The notes: generated by a model not told the origin, from the sequence alone. A stretch of DNA of 41,650 nucleotides from Bacillota bacterium (GCA_012800795.1 JAAZIQ010000084.1:1-41650), one strand, 5' to 3'. Shown: positions 16,716 to 25,250, numbered from the stretch's first letter. Numbers and translations are program-made.

Positions 16716-17375
16716 TTGAGAGCTTATAAATACTGCAATCAGAGAGTGTTGAAGAAAGACAGTGTAAAAAAAACTGACAGCAATGAACAGTTTAAAACTG
16801 ATCAGCATCGTGTTTTACTTACAGTGCCTAATTCCAGCGCGTATGCGCAAAAAGGCCGTTTATTTGCAGTGGTAGATAATACTTCTTTAAGTGCCCAAAA
16901 TTTTTTCCATAATATCTTAATTACAAATCCCTTAGATTCTGGCAGGATAATGTATCTAAATACGATAACCGGCGGTGCTGTACTCAGCCCCTCAGACCAG
17001 ACTCTTAGCTACGAATCGGCCTTAGAGATAACTTTAATTCGCAATCCCTCCTTTGTGGTCACACAGAATTTGAGTATTGTCAGCCTTAATTTTGGCTTTA
17101 CCGGGGCCAGCGCTATGATGGCAGGCCGGAATACAGCGCACCAAGGAGGCTCTACCGCCTTTTCTACTTTACAGACTGTAAATCCGATTTTGTTGGATTT
17201 TGCAGGGGAAATAGTGATACCACCGGGAAATACCATCGCGATTCAGTTCGCTGCTTTTGGCCTTACTGCCGGCAACCCTGATGTTATTTTCTTAAACACG
17301 ACGGCCACTTGGTATGAGCTCGATCTGCCCGGCCACAAAGGAAAAAGCCACAATTCTAAGCAAGTGCTTGCATGA
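16716..17375 (+). CDS. Protein of unknown function, beta-rich
   Basis: A 219-residue protein I do not recognise. It has no signal peptide or membrane helix. After a charged N-terminal 35 residues, it is rich in Thr, Ser, Asn and hydrophobic residues in short strand-like segments (RLFAVVDNTSLSAQNFFHN, LITNPLDSGRIMYLNTITGG, GEIVIPPGNTIAIQFAAFG), suggesting a beta-sandwich. The NP..SGR segment recalls DUF6143-type proteins, but I am not sure. TTG 16716 follows AAGGATGTGAG; GTG and ATG codons nearby run into stops. It lies between two strong terminators and is therefore a single-gene unit. Confidence 0.6.
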   Translation: MRAYKYCNQRVLKKDSVKKTDSNEQFKTDQHRVLLTVPNSSAYAQKGRLFAVVDNTSLSAQNFFHNILITNPLDSGRIMYLNTITGGAVLSPSDQTLSYESALEITLIRNPSFVVTQNLSIVSLNFGFTGASAMMAGRNTAHQGGSTAFSTLQTVNPILLDFAGEIVIPPGNTIAIQFAAFGLTAGNPDVIFLNTTATWYELDLPGHKGKSHNSKQVLA

Positions 17376-17399
17376 ATTCCCTCTGGAAAATTTAATACA

Positions 17400-17427
17400 A
17401 AAATGACCGGAGTATCCCGGTCATTTT
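17400..17427. terminator. Bidirectional terminator between converging genes
   Basis: An 11-bp perfect stem (AAAATGACCGG with CCGGTCATTTT, 6-base loop) lies between the unknown gene on + and the ABC permease on -. The A/T tracts on both sides let it work in both directions. Confidence 0.9.
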
Positions 17428-17436
17428 AATTTGCCC

Positions 17437-18249
17437 CTATAAATCAATTTTCTTTTCTATTAAATAACTGGTGGCTAAAAAGAGGGTGACTGTTACTACT
17501 AACACATAAATATTGCTTGCTATGTTTGCTGTGAGAGAACCAGTATGAAAAAAATCTAAAGTCATGCCGTTTAAAATTAGTTGGTTTAACATAAAATTAT
17601 TACTTTGCAAATTTAAGTTTAAATAATATGGCAGCAAAGAAGCAATTTTAGTTTCCCCGTACGACATTAACCAGCTCAAGATTAAGAATAAGACAAACCA
17701 TAAACCGCCTATCTTTTTATTCCTAAATGTAACTCTGCTGAGGGTGATGGAAAAATAGACCAAAAGCAAAAAGTTAGAAGTTTTTAATACTGTATTGAAA
17801 ATAAAGAATAGAGCCTGTTTAAAGGAAATAACTTGTGCTATGGCGGTAAATATTTCTGTTAAATTGTGAACGGCTGCATTAAATATGGAAATCATCATTA
17901 GATTGTATAGTGGGAAAACTGTTCCTAAAAGAAAGAACCAGATGAAAGCCACTGTTAGTTTTGCACCAACTATTTGTTTACCTGTCAGGGGAAGTGTAAA
18001 TGTTAGATAGCCTCTATCCTCATATAATTCCTTTCTAAAGGAGCCTACTATATAGAGAAATGTAGCTACAGCTGTACCAAAAAGAGTTAGACCTAATAAT
18101 AAGGATACAAAACCAATGCTATTAATTGGGGCTCTACTAGCATTAACTAAATAGGTATAGAAACCTGTAATCAGCATCAATACAAACGCCATGGTGCCGA
18201 GAATATATCTGTATGTGCCTTTGATTTCGTATTTAATATATTTAAACAT
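17437..18249 (-). CDS. ABC-2 type transporter permease
   Basis: A 270-residue membrane protein with about six hydrophobic segments and no soluble domain. It follows the ATPase gene by 14 bases and forms the membrane part of a YtrA/YtrB-type exporter. LYEDRGYLTFTLPLTGKQIVGAKL resembles the short cytoplasmic motif seen in ABC-2 permeases of Firmicutes. The substrate is unknown; related YtrABCDEF systems respond to cell-wall antibiotics. Expression should follow the GntR promoter at 19365-19393. Confidence 0.85.
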   Translation of the reverse strand: MFKYIKYEIKGTYRYILGTMAFVLMLITGFYTYLVNASRAPINSIGFVSLLLGLTLFGTAVATFLYIVGSFRKELYEDRGYLTFTLPLTGKQIVGAKLTVAFIWFFLLGTVFPLYNLMMISIFNAAVHNLTEIFTAIAQVISFKQALFFIFNTVLKTSNFLLLVYFSITLSRVTFRNKKIGGLWFVLFLILSWLMSYGETKIASLLPYYLNLNLQSNNFMLNQLILNGMTLDFFHTGSLTANIASNIYVLVVTVTLFLATSYLIEKKIDL

Positions 18250-18263
18250 TGCCGTATTCCTCC

Positions 18264-18962
18264 TTACTGTGCAAAAATCTCCTTATAGATTTCAACTATC
18301 TGTTTACCTTTTTCTTCCCGTAGTTGTTCAGCATTACCTTTGGAGACCAGACGGCCCTCCTTTAAAAATACTACCTCATCCAAAATATTTTCCATTTCGC
18401 TTACTAAATGAGTAGTAATCAACATTGAACTGTTTTCGTTGTAATTATTGATAATAGCATCTAAGATTTGATCTCGCGCTACCGGATCCACACCTGCAAT
18501 TGGTTCATCTAAAATATATAATTTGGCCTTTCGCGCCAAGGCAAGTGCCAAATTTAGTTTTTCGTGCATTCCCTTGGAGAGGGTATCAATTTTCATATTC
18601 TCTTTCAACTGCATAAAATCCAGCAGTTCCGCAAATCTATTTGCGTCAAAATCAGCATAAAAATCTTTAAATAACCGGCAGGCATCTTCTATTTTCATCC
18701 ATTTATATAAATAATTACGATCTGGTAAATAGGAAATTATCGATTTTGTATAGACTCCAATTTTCTGCTGATCAATTAGCACTTCTCCACTTGTTGGCCT
18801 CAGTAATCCGGTCAGGATTTTAATTAGGGTAGTTTTTCCGCTGCCGTTAGGGCCTAAGATTCCTACCACTTTGCCTTTTTTAATTTTTAAATTAAGATTG
18901 TCCAAAGCTATTTTGTCATAGTATATCTTAGTAAGATTTTTTATCTCTACAATGTTATTCAT
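18264..18962 (-). CDS. ABC transporter ATP-binding protein (YtrB-like)
   Basis: A 232-residue single ABC domain: Walker A GPNGSGKTT, signature LSKGMHEKL (with Lys in place of the second Gly) and Walker B LYILDEP followed by the H-loop TTHL. It starts four bases before the stop of the GntR gene, so translation is coupled, and it powers the permease encoded next. Length and context match YtrB-like exporters controlled by GntR/YtrA repressors. The substrate is unknown. Confidence 0.93.
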   Translation of the reverse strand: MNNIVEIKNLTKIYYDKIALDNLNLKIKKGKVVGILGPNGSGKTTLIKILTGLLRPTSGEVLIDQQKIGVYTKSIISYLPDRNYLYKWMKIEDACRLFKDFYADFDANRFAELLDFMQLKENMKIDTLSKGMHEKLNLALALARKAKLYILDEPIAGVDPVARDQILDAIINNYNENSSMLITTHLVSEMENILDEVVFLKEGRLVSKGNAEQLREEKGKQIVEIYKEIFAQ

Positions 18963-19324
18963 TTCTTCTCCTCCCCTACGAGTTCTGCAATCATGGTAAA
19001 TATCTCTTTATTATTAAAACCTAATTTGTGCATGTTTGTAACAAAATTATTTACTACTTCCAATGCCAGGCTTTTTTTCAAGGCCTGCATTTTTGTTTGC
19101 TCTTGCGTTACAAATGTCCCCATACCCCGTTGTGTAAAGACCAGCCCCTCACGCTCCAATTCTTGATAACTTCTTTGGATAGTGTTGGGGTTAACTTTTA
19201 ATTCCTTTGCTAATTCCCGGACAGACGGCAATTTGTCACCCCCGCTTAATTTCCCGGCAGCGATCTGTGTTTTAAGCAAATTAATTATTTGTGTATAAAT
19301 TGGCAGATTGCTGTCAAATTGCAT
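18959..19324 (-). CDS. GntR family transcriptional regulator, YtrA subfamily
   Basis: A 121-residue protein with an N-terminal winged helix (LPIYTQIINLLKTQIAAGKL, then LPSVRELAKELKVNPNTIQR and a GMGTFV wing) and a short C-terminal helix pair, the length typical of YtrA-type repressors. It is the first gene of a three-gene operon with its ABC exporter. The ribosome binding site GGAGGTGA is nearly perfect. A perfect dyad covers its own -10 box (19353-19372), so it probably represses itself and the transporter. Confidence 0.93.
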   Translation of the reverse strand: MQFDSNLPIYTQIINLLKTQIAAGKLSGGDKLPSVRELAKELKVNPNTIQRSYQELEREGLVFTQRGMGTFVTQEQTKMQALKKSLALEVVNNFVTNMHKLGFNNKEIFTMIAELVGEEKK

Positions 19325-19352
19325 TGGTTCACCTCCGCAGAACGTGTCTTAC

Positions 19353-19393
19353 TGTACTAGCTAAATAGTACACTAATACTATGCAACTGTCAA
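19353..19393 (-). promoter_or_regulatory. Promoter and GntR operator of the ABC operon
   Basis: On the minus strand TTGACA (19393-19388) and TACTAT (19370-19365) are 17 bases apart. The perfect dyad TGTACTA-N6-TAGTACA (19353-19372) covers the -10 box completely. It is the obvious binding site for the GntR protein encoded just downstream. Confidence 0.85.
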
Positions 19394-19479
19394 GAGGGAT
19401 GTTAAATTTTTCGATTTTTACCTTACCGGCTGTTTTTTGGGACATACTAACAGTAGGAAATTGAAGTAGGAGGTAGAAT

Positions 19480-21393
19480 ATGCCGGAAAAAGTTTCAGAA
19501 AGGTTAGAAGGCCGTGTCAGCTATCATGATTCCGTTGAGGAGATGCTAAAGAGAATCAGGGATGACGGGCTATCCAGTGTCTTCTCCAGGTGGGAAGAAC
19601 AGGAGAAAATACGCTGTAAGTTTTGCCTCCAAGGCCTAAGCTGTCAGTTGTGTACGCATGGCCCTTGCCGCATCAGTGAAAAAGCAGGTGCCGAAAAAGG
19701 GGTCTGTGGTATCGGTCCAGATGCCATGGCTATGCGCAACTTTTTAATGAGAAATATTATGGGGGCGGCAACATATGGACATCATGCTTTTGAGGCTTTT
19801 AGAACATTAAAGGCCACAGGTGAAGGGAAAACACCATTTAAAATTACCGACGTTGATAAATTGAAATGGATGTGTGAGCGGACAGGCATCGATCCTAATC
19901 AGGATACAAAACAATTAGCCATTCAGCTGGCAGAGCTGCTGGATCGGGAATTAAAGGTAAATCCTGATCAAAAAAGCATAATGGTAGAGGCCTTTGCCCC
20001 TAAAAAGCGCAAAGCTTTATGGAAAGAACTGCACTTATACCCTGGCGGAGTACAGCATGAGGTAGAAAACTGCATTGCCAGTTGTTTAACCAATGTTGAC
20101 GGCGATTACGTCTCTTTAGCCAAAAAGGCGCTGCGCTTAGGACTATCCACCATCTATACAGCGCAAATTGGTTTAGAGATGACACAGGATATCTTGTTTG
20201 GCACCCCGATGCCGCATGAGGTTGATGTAGATTTGGGCATTATGGATCCGGATTATGTAAATATTGCCTTTAATGGTCACCAGCCTTGGATTGGGGTAGC
20301 AACACTGCAGAAAGCAAAGCAGGCAAAATATCAGGAGATGGCGAAAAAAGCTGGCGCTAAAGGCTTACGTATTGTCGGCTCCATTGAAACGGGTCAGGAG
20401 CTGCTGCAGCGCTTTGAGGTAGATGATGTCTTTGTCGGCTTAATGGGCAACTGGTTAGCTATAGAACCGTTTCTTGCTACCGGTACTGTAGATGCTCTGG
20501 TGATGGAAGAAAACTGTTCGCCGCCGGCAATAGATCAATATGCGGAAAAATATCAGGTAGCTTTGATTAGTGTTAGTAGCATTATTGGTGTACCCGGCAC
20601 AGAGCATAACATGGCCTATAACCCGATTAAAGCTGATGAAATGGCAGAAAAATGTATCGAGCTGGCCATTGAGAATTTTAAAAAACGCCATGGTAAAATT
20701 AAACCGATGGTACCAAAGTATAAAAGAAAAGCTATTGCCGGCTTTTCTACAGAGGCAGTCTTAAAGGCAATTAACAACGACTTAAATGTGTTGGTAGATG
20801 TTATTTCTAAGGGGAAAATTAAGGGGATAGTGGCTTTAGCCAACTGTGCTACTTTGCGTAACGGTCCCCATGACTGGAATACTGTCAATATTACCAAGCA
20901 ATTAATTAAGCGCGATATTCTGGTAGTGGCCGGAGGTTGTGGTAATCATGGACTGGAAGTAGCCGGACTATGTAATCTTGACGCCATTGAGTTGGCAGGC
21001 CCGGGGCTGCAGGAAGTGTGTAGAGCACTTAGTATCCCTCCTGTATTAAGTTTTGGCACCTGTACCGATACGGGGCGTATTTCCATGCTGGTAACTGCTT
21101 TAGCTGATCATTTAGATGTTGATATTTCAGACTTACCGATCGCAGTGACAGCACCGGAATGGATGGAGCAAAAAGCCACCATCGACGGAATTTTTGCGGT
21201 AGCCTACGGTGCATACACGCACCTTTCTCCCACACCCTTTATCACAGGTGCTCCTAACCTGGTAAAATTGCTGACGGAGGATGTGGAGGAGATGACAGGT
21301 GGTAAGGTGGCTTTGGGAGATGATCCCGTACAAGCAGCAAGTGATATCGAAGCTCACATTATTAAAAAGAGAAAACAGCTGGGACTCCAATAA
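19480..21393 (+). CDS. cooS: Anaerobic Ni-CO dehydrogenase family protein (CooS-like) with altered C-cluster ligands
   Basis: A 637-residue protein, the normal CooS length. CODH interconverts CO and CO2 at a Ni-Fe-S C-cluster, passing electrons through B- and D-clusters. The N-terminus has CKFC (46-49) and the B-cluster cysteines of CQLCTHGPC (55-63). The CxxC spacing, in place of the usual longer D-cluster spacing, is a known variant associated, as I recall, with a [2Fe-2S] D-cluster. Of the six C-cluster ligands in Carboxydothermus CODH-II, five are found: H267 (NGHQP), C346 (EENCSPP), C456, C487 (GGCGNHG) and C528 (GTCTD). The Cys295 position, normally GICCTGNE, reads GSIETGQE, giving Glu303. 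AGGAGG precedes ATG 19480. No cooF, cooC or acetyl-CoA synthase gene is adjacent. Catalysis of CO oxidation is therefore uncertain. Confidence 0.9.
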   Translation: MPEKVSERLEGRVSYHDSVEEMLKRIRDDGLSSVFSRWEEQEKIRCKFCLQGLSCQLCTHGPCRISEKAGAEKGVCGIGPDAMAMRNFLMRNIMGAATYGHHAFEAFRTLKATGEGKTPFKITDVDKLKWMCERTGIDPNQDTKQLAIQLAELLDRELKVNPDQKSIMVEAFAPKKRKALWKELHLYPGGVQHEVENCIASCLTNVDGDYVSLAKKALRLGLSTIYTAQIGLEMTQDILFGTPMPHEVDVDLGIMDPDYVNIAFNGHQPWIGVATLQKAKQAKYQEMAKKAGAKGLRIVGSIETGQELLQRFEVDDVFVGLMGNWLAIEPFLATGTVDALVMEENCSPPAIDQYAEKYQVALISVSSIIGVPGTEHNMAYNPIKADEMAEKCIELAIENFKKRHGKIKPMVPKYKRKAIAGFSTEAVLKAINNDLNVLVDVISKGKIKGIVALANCATLRNGPHDWNTVNITKQLIKRDILVVAGGCGNHGLEVAGLCNLDAIELAGPGLQEVCRALSIPPVLSFGTCTDTGRISMLVTALADHLDVDISDLPIAVTAPEWMEQKATIDGIFAVAYGAYTHLSPTPFITGAPNLVKLLTEDVEEMTGGKVALGDDPVQAASDIEAHIIKKRKQLGLQ

Positions 21394-21423
21394 AATAAGT
21401 TTGCATAAGTGTGACAATAAAAA

Positions 21424-21452
21424 GCCAGGGGGCCAGTTCCGTGCTCCCTGGT
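21424..21452. terminator. Stem-loop between cooS and fdhF
   Basis: CCAGGG (21425-21430) pairs with CCCTGG (21446-21451) in the 70-base gap between converging genes, with T-rich sequence after it on the + side and A-rich sequence before it. A bidirectional terminator is likely. Confidence 0.65.
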
Positions 21453-21463
21453 CTTTACTTTAT

Positions 21464-24148
21464 TCATACTTTTTCCACTCTAACAGCGGCAACTTTTAGC
21501 TCAGGAATCTTGGCTAATTTATCAACTGCCGTATTGGTCAGGTAATTTACTTTGGCATCGGCAAAATGCATGGGCATAAACATGACTTCTTCAGCAATTT
21601 TATCAGTTGCTTTAACGGTAGTGGTAACAGAACCCCGGCGGGAGCTAACTTTAACCTGGTCACCATCTTTTAAGCCTAAACGGTCAACAGTTGCAGCATT
21701 GATTTCGATATACGATTCAGATGACTTTTTATTTAGCTCATCTACTTTACCAGTCATGGACATGGCATGGTACTGATATAGATTTCTGCCGGTAGTCATA
21801 ATAAAGGGATAATCATAATCAGCTAATTCTGCACTGGAAATGTTATCTACAGTCACAAAAAGCCCTTTACCGCGGTCAAACTTATCCTGATGGAGAATCG
21901 GTGTTCCCGGGTGGTCCTGATCTAAACATGGCCACTGAATGCCTACTTCTTCCAGGCGTTCATAAGTAATACCGGCATATTCGGGAACTAGGGCGGCGAT
22001 TTCTGCCATGATATCTGCCGGATGCTGATAATTTTGTGGGTAACCCATAAGATTCATTAATTCTGTGTAAATAACCCAATCCGGTTTGGAATCGCCAATG
22101 GGTTCTATGGCTTTTCTGACTCTTTGAATTCTTCTTTCCGTATTTGTAAATGTCCCGTCTTTTTCGGCAAAAGAAGAAGCAGGTAAGACAACATCAGCTA
22201 ATACTGCCGTTTCAGTTAAAAAAATATCCTGTACAACTAAAAATTCAATACTGCTTAGTGCTTTTTTGACGTTTTTTAAGTCGGGGTCGGTCATCATGGG
22301 ATTTTCACCGGTTATATACAAGAATTTAATTTTACCGTTCTCGCCGCCATGGATAATTTCGGAGAGTGTTAAGCCGGCCTTGGCCGGTAGTTTTACTCCC
22401 CAAGCTTCCTCGAACTTTCTTCTTTTTTCTTCATGGTACACTTTTTGGTAACCAGGCAAATCGCCCGGTAGGCAGCCCATATCACTGGCACCTTGCACAT
22501 TGTTTTGTCCGCGTAAAGGATTAATCCCGGCAGATGCTTTGCCGATGTTGCCGCAGAGCATGGCCAGGTTAGACAGAGCCATGGTAGCGTGCACACCGGA
22601 CAAATGCTGTGTAATGCCCATGGCATAAAAGATTCCGGCTTTATCTGCTGCGGCATACATTTGTGCTGCTTTTTTGATGTCTTTTGCTTTAATGCCGCAG
22701 ACTTCGGCTACTTTCTCTGGCGTAAAATCCTGCAGATGTTCAACAAGCTTTTCAAATCCTTCTGTTCTTTTGGCAATATACTCTTTGTCATGCCAATCAT
22801 TTTTTATTATCTCATGCATCATGGCATTGATTAAAGCTATATTGCTGCCTGGCTTTATTTGCAAATAAATATCGGCAATTTTTGCAAGATCAATTTTACG
22901 CGGGTCGGCAACAATTAATTTTGCTCCTCTTTTTTTAGCCTGCCGCATAAAATTACCTATGACGGGATGGTTCTCAGTCGTGTTGGAGCCGATCACAAAC
23001 ATTAAATCGGTATCAAGAATTTCACCAATACTATTTGTCATGGCGCCGCAGCCTAAAGTGGTTGCAAGACCTACAACCGTTGATGAGTGTCAGAGCCTGG
23101 CGCAGTGATCAATATTATTGGTGCCAAAAACCATCCTTATTAGCTTCTGAAATAAATAATTCTCTTCATTGGTGCATCTTGCGGAGCTTAAACCGGCAAA
23201 AGCATTACTGCCGTATTTATTTTTTATTTGCCGATATTTTTCTATTATTAAGCTATAAGCTTCATCCCAAGTTGCTTCTACAAATTTACCGTTTTTCTTA
23301 ATGAGCGGTTTTGTTAATCTATCTTTATGATTAATATATTTGTGGCCAAATTTACCCTTGACACAAAGTAGACCGTTATTGGGAGGCACTTTCACAGGCT
23401 TAACGTCAATAACTTTTTCCTGCTCAATCACTAATTCCAATTGGCAGCCAACTCCGCAGTAGGAACAGGTGGTTTTCACAAAACGTGTTTTTTTCTCTTC
23501 CCGAGCTTTATCTCGTACAGCCAGCTCCTGAACAAATTCTTCCTCAAATTTTCTAGGAATGATGGCACGTACCGGACAAATATCTATACAGTTGCCGCAG
23601 GATTCGCATTCAACTGTAATTTTACGCTGCACATAACCTTCTTCAGTTAATTTCAGGGCGCCAACACCCTGCAATTCTTCACAGACCCGTACGCAAAGAT
23701 TGCAGGCAATGCATTTGTTGGGGTTAATTATATAGAATGGATTTCTTTCATCAAGGGGAAATTTTTTGCGTTTGGCTGTTTGTGTAGGCTGGGTAACTTC
23801 ATACTCTTGACAGTATATTTGTAGTTTGCACTGTGTTGCCGTGGAACAATGTTCGCATTCAAGGGGATGTTCTGAAAGCAGGGAAGTTAAGACTTTTTTT
23901 CTTGCTTCCTTAACCCGCTCAGTTTGTGTTTTAATTTTCATGCCATCACTAATGACATGAGTACAGGCATTGACCAGTTCTTTTGCACCTTCAAGCTCTA
24001 CCACACTTAAGTCGCAGCTGGCTACCGGCTCTAACCTATCGTCATACATTAGTGCAGGAAGAATGATTCCAACTTGGCGGCAGGCCTCGAAAATAGTTAA
24101 ATTATCTTGAACTTCATAATCTCGATTATCAATGGTTATTTTGGCCAT
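21464..24148 (-). CDS. fdhF: Selenocysteine-containing formate dehydrogenase catalytic subunit
   Basis: An 894-residue molybdenum/tungsten bis-MGD enzyme interconverting formate and CO2. Order: an N-terminal ferredoxin-like domain (about 1-80), a His-Cys3 cluster site (HPLECEHC), two [4Fe-4S] ferredoxin motifs (CIACNLCVRVC and CESCGNCIDICP), the catalytic domain with its own [4Fe-4S] site (CSYCGVGC) and a C-terminal MGD-binding barrel. The TGA at 23090-23092 lies in HCARL-U-HSSTV, exactly where formate dehydrogenases carry Sec or Cys, making it Sec353. A SECIS hairpin follows. Two ligands of the N-terminal [2Fe-2S] site are missing (Met34 and Ser48). ATG 24148 is preferred over 24175 because GGAGG lies eight bases upstream. 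No NAD- or hydrogenase-linked partner gene is adjacent, so ferredoxin is the likely electron partner (inference). Confidence 0.95.
23060..23092 (-). promoter_or_regulatory. SECIS element and UGA selenocysteine codon of fdhF
   Basis: Reading the minus strand, UGA (23092-23090) is followed after 11 bases by a hairpin at 23078-23060. GGUUGUA pairs with UUGCAACC-type sequence through seven base pairs, leaving the 5-base loop GGUCU. The E. coli fdhF SECIS has the same 11-base spacing, starts with GGUUG and has GGUCU in its loop. This hairpin recruits SelB with Sec-tRNA. Confidence 0.93.
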
Positions 24149-24156
24149 TTTGCTAA

Positions 24157-24201
24157 CCTCCTTGCGGCAATACATGGCAAGGAGGGTCGTTTAGACCCTC
24201 C
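24157..24201 (-). promoter_or_regulatory. Leader of fdhF with two mutually exclusive hairpins
   Basis: In mRNA order, A is GGAGGGTC (24201-24194), B is GACCCTCCTTGC (24188-24177) and C is GCAAGGAGG (24165-24157). A pairs with B over 8 bp with a 5-base loop. B also pairs with C over 9 perfect base pairs. C contains the fdhF ribosome binding site. A:B would leave fdhF translatable; B:C would hide its start. No T-run follows, so a plain terminator is unlikely. Confidence 0.6.
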
Positions 24202-24220
24202 GCAAGCTGCAAATTGGCTG

Positions 24221-25090
24221 TTATTCGCTCATTTTTCTAATGCCGGCATCATTAATGATATCTGCTACATCACGCCACTTATTCAAGGTGTAGATATGCA
24301 GGCCATCGATGCCGGCACTGATGAATTTATGAATTAGCTTAACGGTATATTCTTTCCCTGCTTTTTTAAAATCCTCCGGGTTGTCACCATAGCGGGCAAT
24401 AATTTCTGCCAAATCACGTGGGATTGCACTGCCGTTTGATACAGCCATGCGGATGGTGGGCTCTTTTTGTAAAACAGGCATTACTCCTACATCAATGGGC
24501 AAATAAATACCTGCTTTACGAATAGCTTCGACCCACCATTCATAATGTTCTACATCATAGCAAAGCTGTGTCATAATAAAATCTGCTCCGGCATCCTGTT
24601 TCATGCGCAAATGTGCAATATCGTCAGCAAATGAATTTGATTCAAAATGTTTTTCCGGATTGCCTGCAACGGCAATGATAAACTGCGGGAAGCTCTCCCT
24701 GATATGGGCTACTAGTTCATTGGCGTAATCAAAATCGCCTCTGGTTTCTTCCCAACCTTTGGGGAAATCCCCCCTCAAGGCCAGGATATGGTCTACACCT
24801 ATGTTGAGATAACCTTGCAGTTCTTGATTGATCTTATCTATAGTGTTTCCAATACAGGTGTAATGGGTAACGGGAATGGTTTGGCCGCTTTTTTTTATGG
24901 CTTGGCAAATCTCGACATTTCGGCCGGCATTGGTTCCGCCTGCGCCATAAGTACAGCTGATAAAATCAGGTTTAAATTTATAAAGATGGTCTAATGTTTC
25001 CAGAAGAGGTTCTAGAGGCTTATCTGCTTTAGGTGGAAATACCTCAAATGAAAAGCTCATCCTTTCTTCCATAATTTCCAGCACATTCAT
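24221..25090 (-). CDS. metF: Methylenetetrahydrofolate reductase
   Basis: A 289-residue FAD-dependent TIM barrel converting 5,10-methylene-THF to 5-methyl-THF. It opens with SFEVFPPKADKPLEPLLETL, followed by FISCTYGAGGTNAGRN, THYTCIGNT, ILALRGDFPKGW, GADFIMTQLCYD and DVGVMPVL, all family signatures. The product serves methionine synthesis or the methyl branch of the Wood-Ljungdahl pathway. Formate dehydrogenase follows 72 bases downstream on the same strand, which favours a one-carbon role. No MetV partner gene is beside it. GGGGG precedes ATG 25090. Confidence 0.95.
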   Translation of the reverse strand: MNVLEIMEERMSFSFEVFPPKADKPLEPLLETLDHLYKFKPDFISCTYGAGGTNAGRNVEICQAIKKSGQTIPVTHYTCIGNTIDKINQELQGYLNIGVDHILALRGDFPKGWEETRGDFDYANELVAHIRESFPQFIIAVAGNPEKHFESNSFADDIAHLRMKQDAGADFIMTQLCYDVEHYEWWVEAIRKAGIYLPIDVGVMPVLQKEPTIRMAVSNGSAIPRDLAEIIARYGDNPEDFKKAGKEYTVKLIHKFISAGIDGLHIYTLNKWRDVADIINDAGIRKMSE

Positions 25091-25144
25091 CTTAAAACCC
25101 CCAATAAAATAATTTGCTTATATTTTCCCTCTTACAGGCACTAT

Positions 25145-25170
25145 TAATACTAAAATCGGTAATACTAAAA
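25145..25170. repeat. Direct repeat upstream of metF
   Basis: The 11-mer TAATACTAAAA occurs twice (25145-25155 and 25160-25170) separated by TCGG, giving a period of 15 bases, about 55 bases upstream of metF. It may be a regulator binding site. In the 204-base gap 25091-25294, this repeat and the terminator at 25251-25281 are the only structured elements I see. Confidence 0.6.
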
Positions 25171-25250
25171 AGGCAAAAGAAAAATTTGGTTTATAAATTT
25201 AGTAACAAGTACCTGCTGCGTCTGGGTAAAGGGGAAGAAGTGGTCATTTA

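Noticed and set aside
23041-23092. fdhF as a broken gene or two separate genes
   Set aside because: The break is a UGA at the known Sec position with a SECIS hairpin directly after it, and the frame is otherwise unbroken.
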